NCBI GenBank assembly: GCA_947166135.1
Contig: CAMVDB010000011.1
Coordinates: 1 to 41,710, forward strand
Length of the DNA stretch: 41,710 bases
Origin: an uncultured Clostridia bacterium
GTDB taxonomy: Bacteria > Bacillota > Clostridia > Oscillospirales > Acutalibacteraceae
Direction: 5' to 3'
The position numbers were made by a program, and so were the translations under genes. This document shows, piece by piece, positions 39,001-41,710 of the stretch. Under the pieces are notes generated by a model, which was given only the letters and a program-made list of their open reading frames with translations, did no database searches and was not told the DNA's origin. Position 1 is the first letter of the stretch; every line of letters begins with the position of its first letter.

Positions 39001-41499
39001 CAGCGCTATATCGCGGGCTTCTCCTACTTCCTCGCGGGCGACAGCAATACGAGCGACAGCCGCTTCGGTACTAACTATGAATTCATGCAGACCTTTGCCA
39101 AAGAAAACGGCTTTGACCTGCTAACCGAAAACGGCGAGCCGTTCCGCGTGATGTCTGATGAAGCCGGCGAGATGACAATGGGAACCACATGGCGTGAAGT
39201 GTGGGGTTATCCGGTTGATACCTACAACATGGATATGTATCATTCGATTCAGTATAACAGGATCATTGCGAACTGGGACGGCGGATTAAGTCCTGAGTGG
39301 AATCTTCACGGCCCCGCATACTATGTGTACAGTCGGCTCAGCCGTCACGGAAAGATGATCTACCATACCGCCATGTATTTCGGCGTTTCATATACTTACA
39401 ATCCTCACAGGGCGATCACCGGTATCTCCGGACTGATCACCCCCTATACCGAAAGGTCCGAGCAGATCAAATACTCCGGTTTGAAGACGCCGGCGGGTAC
39501 CTTCCAGCCGTGCGACGTCAGTATTCAGGGCTGCCCGATCATCTCGGCAGGTATCACTGCGGGATATTATAACCCGCTGACGATGACCTTCCCGCTCTAT
39601 ACAAACTATGAGGCAAGCCAGCACTCCGACTTGAGCTGGACGACGGATAAGGATATGGAGGTGCTCTCGCACTATCTCATGACCTCCGGTCCGCGCGACG
39701 GCGTCCTCCCGCTCAAAGAGGGGGATATTGCCTTCAGTATGAAGGAGAATCCCGGTCAGATGGCGGGCTATGTGCCGCTGTGCGACCTGCGCACACCGGG
39801 CGACTACGATCACCCGATGAATCTCGCGCTGGATACCACCAATAAAGGCTCAAAATACCTCTATCTCTATCTGAAGGCAGGCGCCGGCGGAAGAGAGGAG
39901 AACGATGTAGCGGTGCCCCAGACCAACGTGTATACCGCGAAGAAGTACGTCGCGGCAGTATTCTGCGGCGTGGGCAAGACGCCCGAAGCGGCGATCGCCA
40001 ATCTTTATTCCAATGCTGCCGGTAAGTGGGCTGAGCTCGCTGAGACCTACCCGGAAATTTCCGCTCGCCCGAGCATCACGGAACTTGACGAGATCATCCC
40101 CGTCGACATATCCTCAGAGCATCCGTGGTACACCTTGTTCAGAGATGATACCAACGTGAAGAGTCTGAAAAACGGCGAGGTTGTATATGGCAACGATCTG
40201 GCGCATTACCGCTGGGATGGTCACAGCAGAGAAGAAAAGAAAACGATCGACGAATACGAGAAGGACTGGAAATGCGCCTATATCGGCGTTGTCCGCATCG
40301 CGAATAGCGAAGCTACGGCGAGCGCCGCTTACGGTGTGCTGAAATACTATTCGAATGCCGACAATGCGCCGGCAAAGCTCAACTGCGACGGTACCGATTG
40401 TATCCTCGCCGGCGGCCCGGTCGATTCTCCGGAGGGCAAATATTTCCTCTATTACTCCACTAACTCCGGCACAGCGAGCTATTCTGCGCCGGTCACGAGC
40501 ATAGATATCAGCGACGATATCTTCATTAACGGCTATAACACGGCGTTCACCGTGAGTGAATCGGACCGTAAGGCGGATCACAAGCTGCCGGCATTCGACG
40601 AGCTGCGTATGCGCGCGGATGAATTCAAATACATCCATCTGGGCTATGAGCGCGACAAATTGCCGTATTATGAAGCGCTGTATATCGGCGTGGGCGACAC
40701 GAAGAAGGACGCGTTTATCGATATGGTCGGTACAACGAACTCCTACGCGGCGACTGACGTCAACTGTAACTATAACTCCTATTCCAAGAAATGGATCGCC
40801 ATCGGTTACCGCCGCACGAAAGTCAAAGGTAATGCGATCCGCGACGTCTTCCTGTATCAGGGCGATGACCCGCCGGATGAGATAAGCATAGATGGCGGCT
40901 ATAAGATCAAAACCGTGGGATTGACTACGAAAGTCGATAAGACAACGAGCGAAATACCTTACTATCTCGTCAAGCATAATCTGAAAACCGGCGCCGAGAA
41001 CATGTCCCTCAACGAGGGCAACGGCGAGGGGACGGGGCTCTATCTCTATTACACTACGACGTCGTTTAGTCTTGACGATACGAAGGGAATGGAGATCACC
41101 CCGATCACGAATATTTGTTTCTCCTACGGCGATATTTCTCCGAGAAAGGCGACCGCCGAGGACCTTGCGAAGGCGTTTAAGAGCTCCTATTACGGTACCG
41201 CTCAGTTCGACGCCTCCGCGTACGCGAATCCTGTCTGGGAGTGTGTGCTGGGCGTCAGCGGCTCGCCCGAGAAGTGGAAGCTGAACGCCGAAGGCGCGAC
41301 TCGCTTCTCGCTGAACCAGGGCGTCCGTCCGGGCTTAGGCGGCAACGGCTGGGGCGGCTCCGACAACCGCGTCTATATGTACGTGGACAGAGCCGGCAAC
41401 GCGAAAAAATACAATGTTCGTGAGAGCGCAAAGCTTCCCGAATTCGGCTATTACAGCGCCGAGAGCATCTTTGGTATCATTAAGCAGGTGGCTGGATAA
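36061..41499 (+). CDS. Giant exported repeat-unit protein with central hydrophobic block (1812 aa)
   Basis: Translation starts at GTG 36061, overlapping the previous stop (GTGA), with GGAGG 8 bases upstream. The signal peptide is about 1-32. Unit copies include YLSELKMFYG...GYTFCPTDLNEG...YLGYKTTDDPDDAITDV (about 43-124), YVTEVRFSYD...VNLTPDKGFTYLGYKLGSAANALTDI (about 778-836) and YYEALYIGVGDTKKDAFIDM...WIAIGYRRTKVKGNAIRDVF (about 1536-1597). A mostly helical section covers about 125-520, with an acidic linker near 366-395. Three or more hydrophobic segments lie at about 525-612 (LISLAVGSFWTLGTTLLEGA to VVGVVLLLYNIM). The C-terminal 1190 residues are beta-rich with no final anchor. I assign no family. 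A pore-forming or adhesive role is possible but unproven. Confidence 0.8.
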   Translation: MKKFRHFLAMVALVLIISIFIASEPCQMVSAAVGQDVKLSKQYLSELKMFYGASESDARSVCEKEGYTFCPTDLNEGGVVVDYDFFAMDDINVIKDKEVHTYLGYKTTDDPDDAITDVTLLDMKYTHYEKIDYQDFLDKHLGDFRDKAAKMMVLANELSKKLEAGSPNAQIVYDSLNMLYMDESKPHDSLQNQLGYYLVNNADITFFEKFLQRGNAMVLNKIINLLCNATADYEADGTTWVDRSKVSEVAVEYANATSAQKNWYDQNLQDGAKAFVSAIRSFRDTYVEAKQLHDAHGNSFGYAELEGMTEENALEKIRAAGTSCRYPEYIDAMKTYTLLDNIPYRTAGETVVSNASLLVDNASTEVSGEETSEGSQEEAVDESQKPAIEPQTFSTNLTLAQYIMDLASDDSLEDHLSTVYPIVASMSGAQRVALSLCGFGKFVEGLYQANDYPANRTKAINEVIQKAKDAGFGDGRLYVWTGMDTTLYDKKVVQTDASKEAAACGAEVKNAEDAARRKTQDKLTMALNIVDMTTLIYGGVGTLISLAVGSFWTLGTTLLEGAGLYLLAEMTGMAVITAIGGVLMCALYVLNILCIVVGVVLLLYNIMKAIGIFNQKDAINYDDIPDVVFDARKTSTGTYSVRYDAIRSNSYSFWDRNLDDYSDKMYERMRDRTKSNYADVAAYMGFYDRWAVMYYTKSPAAGEPIEVKEGQQPFVTRGDYQPPEGYRPLTLIIGSSAEDVNSVIVGKKQGTPLYVFFPGTPEGKSNGGIVADNGSYVTEVRFSYDDNMQNAINRLKASNFQYYDVNLTPDKGFTYLGYKLGSAANALTDIRVSTSTVNAIPFGNASYGRMGMDGHDTSAYGMTIFATKSKEAGSPIVALSLDNKRRELGSGMEPVCLFSGGNAVDIGTNWKNNILDTGSSDNVGFFTDNMVGNSGSSVYKNSKKNYSYDFISQDDPANGFYLYFQPKEQFKSTDANGKPAQRYIAGFSYFLAGDSNTSDSRFGTNYEFMQTFAKENGFDLLTENGEPFRVMSDEAGEMTMGTTWREVWGYPVDTYNMDMYHSIQYNRIIANWDGGLSPEWNLHGPAYYVYSRLSRHGKMIYHTAMYFGVSYTYNPHRAITGISGLITPYTERSEQIKYSGLKTPAGTFQPCDVSIQGCPIISAGITAGYYNPLTMTFPLYTNYEASQHSDLSWTTDKDMEVLSHYLMTSGPRDGVLPLKEGDIAFSMKENPGQMAGYVPLCDLRTPGDYDHPMNLALDTTNKGSKYLYLYLKAGAGGREENDVAVPQTNVYTAKKYVAAVFCGVGKTPEAAIANLYSNAAGKWAELAETYPEISARPSITELDEIIPVDISSEHPWYTLFRDDTNVKSLKNGEVVYGNDLAHYRWDGHSREEKKTIDEYEKDWKCAYIGVVRIANSEATASAAYGVLKYYSNADNAPAKLNCDGTDCILAGGPVDSPEGKYFLYYSTNSGTASYSAPVTSIDISDDIFINGYNTAFTVSESDRKADHKLPAFDELRMRADEFKYIHLGYERDKLPYYEALYIGVGDTKKDAFIDMVGTTNSYAATDVNCNYNSYSKKWIAIGYRRTKVKGNAIRDVFLYQGDDPPDEISIDGGYKIKTVGLTTKVDKTTSEIPYYLVKHNLKTGAENMSLNEGNGEGTGLYLYYTTTSFSLDDTKGMEITPITNICFSYGDISPRKATAEDLAKAFKSSYYGTAQFDASAYANPVWECVLGVSGSPEKWKLNAEGATRFSLNQGVRPGLGGNGWGGSDNRVYMYVDRAGNAKKYNVRESAKLPEFGYYSAESIFGIIKQVAG

Positions 41500-41501
41500 G
41501 C

Positions 41502-41522
41502 TTCCCTTTACCAAAGGGAGGA
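41502..41522. repeat. Short palindrome copy between surface-protein genes
   Basis: TTCCCTTT-acc-AAAGGGAG lies directly after the stop of the giant protein gene. It is the same palindromic repeat family as 20716-20736. It may weaken or end transcription before the next gene. Confidence 0.65.
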
Positions 41523-41574
41523 TGTTGCCTGAATTCAGGTTAAAACCCACGAATAATAAAGGAGAATGTAAAAA

Positions 41575-41710
41575 ATGAATTTTTCATTTCCCACGAAATT
41601 GTTATCCTGTCTGTTGACGCTGGTGATGGTGTTCTCCGCGTCCGGCGTGACGACTGCCGCCGCGGCAGACAACAACGGCGGCAAGTATGTTAAGGACGTA
41701 TTCATCGCCT
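41575..41710 (+). CDS. Exported surface protein, N-terminal part only (cut by window end)
   Basis: Forty-five codons are visible from ATG 41575, with AAAGGAGA 9 bases upstream. The first ~31 residues are a signal peptide (basic start, LLSCLLTLVMVFSASG core, AAAA cleavage region). The mature start, DNNGGKYVKDVFIA, matches the first strand of the ~60-residue unit seen in the two repeat-unit genes upstream (compare YVTEVRFSY and FITEIRLES). It is therefore probably a further member of the same surface family. The remainder lies outside the window. Confidence 0.75.
   Translation, partial: MNFSFPTKLLSCLLTLVMVFSASGVTTAAAADNNGGKYVKDVFIA

Noticed and set aside
36061..41499. A MACPF/CDC pore-forming domain in the giant protein
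   Set aside because: No MACPF signature motif was found. The pore idea rests only on layout and the hydrophobic block, so it is kept as a hypothesis and not as a domain call.

Overview
The window looks like a chromosome segment from a Gram-positive, anaerobic gut Clostridium of the Oscillospirales/Ruminococcaceae type. The evidence is a Trp T-box leader, strong AGGAGG ribosome sites, an oxygen-detoxifying flavodiiron protein with rubredoxins, dockerin-bearing secreted proteins, and palindromic intergenic repeats of the kind common in that group. No gene names a species, so this placement is inference from gene content.

Layout. 1-1.6 kb: two overlapping chromate-transporter half genes and a small Cys-rich protein on the minus strand, after tandem and dispersed repeats. 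1.65-3.85 kb: a four-domain flavodiiron protein and a free rubredoxin, with promoter and terminator, forming an oxygen/NO reductase unit. 3.97-5.95 kb: a TrpB2-type tryptophan synthase beta chain on the minus strand, behind a T-box whose specifier reads UGG and a consensus promoter. 6.0-6.95 kb: a DUF11-repeat protein with no signal peptide. 7.1-9.6 kb: tRNA-Val, a Ca2+/Na+ antiporter, an M23 peptidase and two tRNA-Ser genes. 9.6-10.4 kb: two tandem ~217-bp units, each ending in a copy of the tRNA-Ser(GCU) 3' tail, followed by relics of a tyrosine recombinase and a winged-helix protein. This is the scar of one or more elements integrated at the tRNA.

10.6-26.4 kb is a secreted-protein region. 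It holds two proteins with canonical type I dockerins (10.6 kb and 14.1 kb) and two with a divergent dockerin-like tail carrying a repeated NAHARG/NAHAKG motif (18.7 kb and 22.3 kb). Interspersed are a YcxB-like membrane protein, an ABC-F ATPase whose stop overlaps the start of one dockerin gene, a DUF1858 protein and a membrane-anchored endonuclease/exonuclease/phosphatase-fold protein. Long non-coding stretches hold nested dispersed repeats.

26.9-30.1 kb: an NSS-family sodium-coupled transporter, a structured AT-rich leader, and an overlapping pair encoding a seven-helix membrane protein and a PrsW-type intramembrane protease. At 30.12-30.29 kb a small element with terminal inverted repeats (MITE-like) lies directly before the last block.

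30.3-41.7 kb is the most unusual part. Three tightly coupled genes encode large exported proteins of 608, 1308 and 1812 residues, and a fourth exported protein starts at the window edge. At least two of them repeat an undescribed-looking ~60-residue unit (an I/V-rich strand, GYx(4-6)LN, then YLGYK-T-DP--AITDI). Two end in the same type of C-terminal membrane anchor, and the largest has a hydrophobic multi-helix block in its middle. I read this as a cell-surface assembly built from beta-prism-like repeats (possibly MABP-like), together with a ricin-type lectin/GLUG/beta-helix partner. That reading is inference and is flagged as such.
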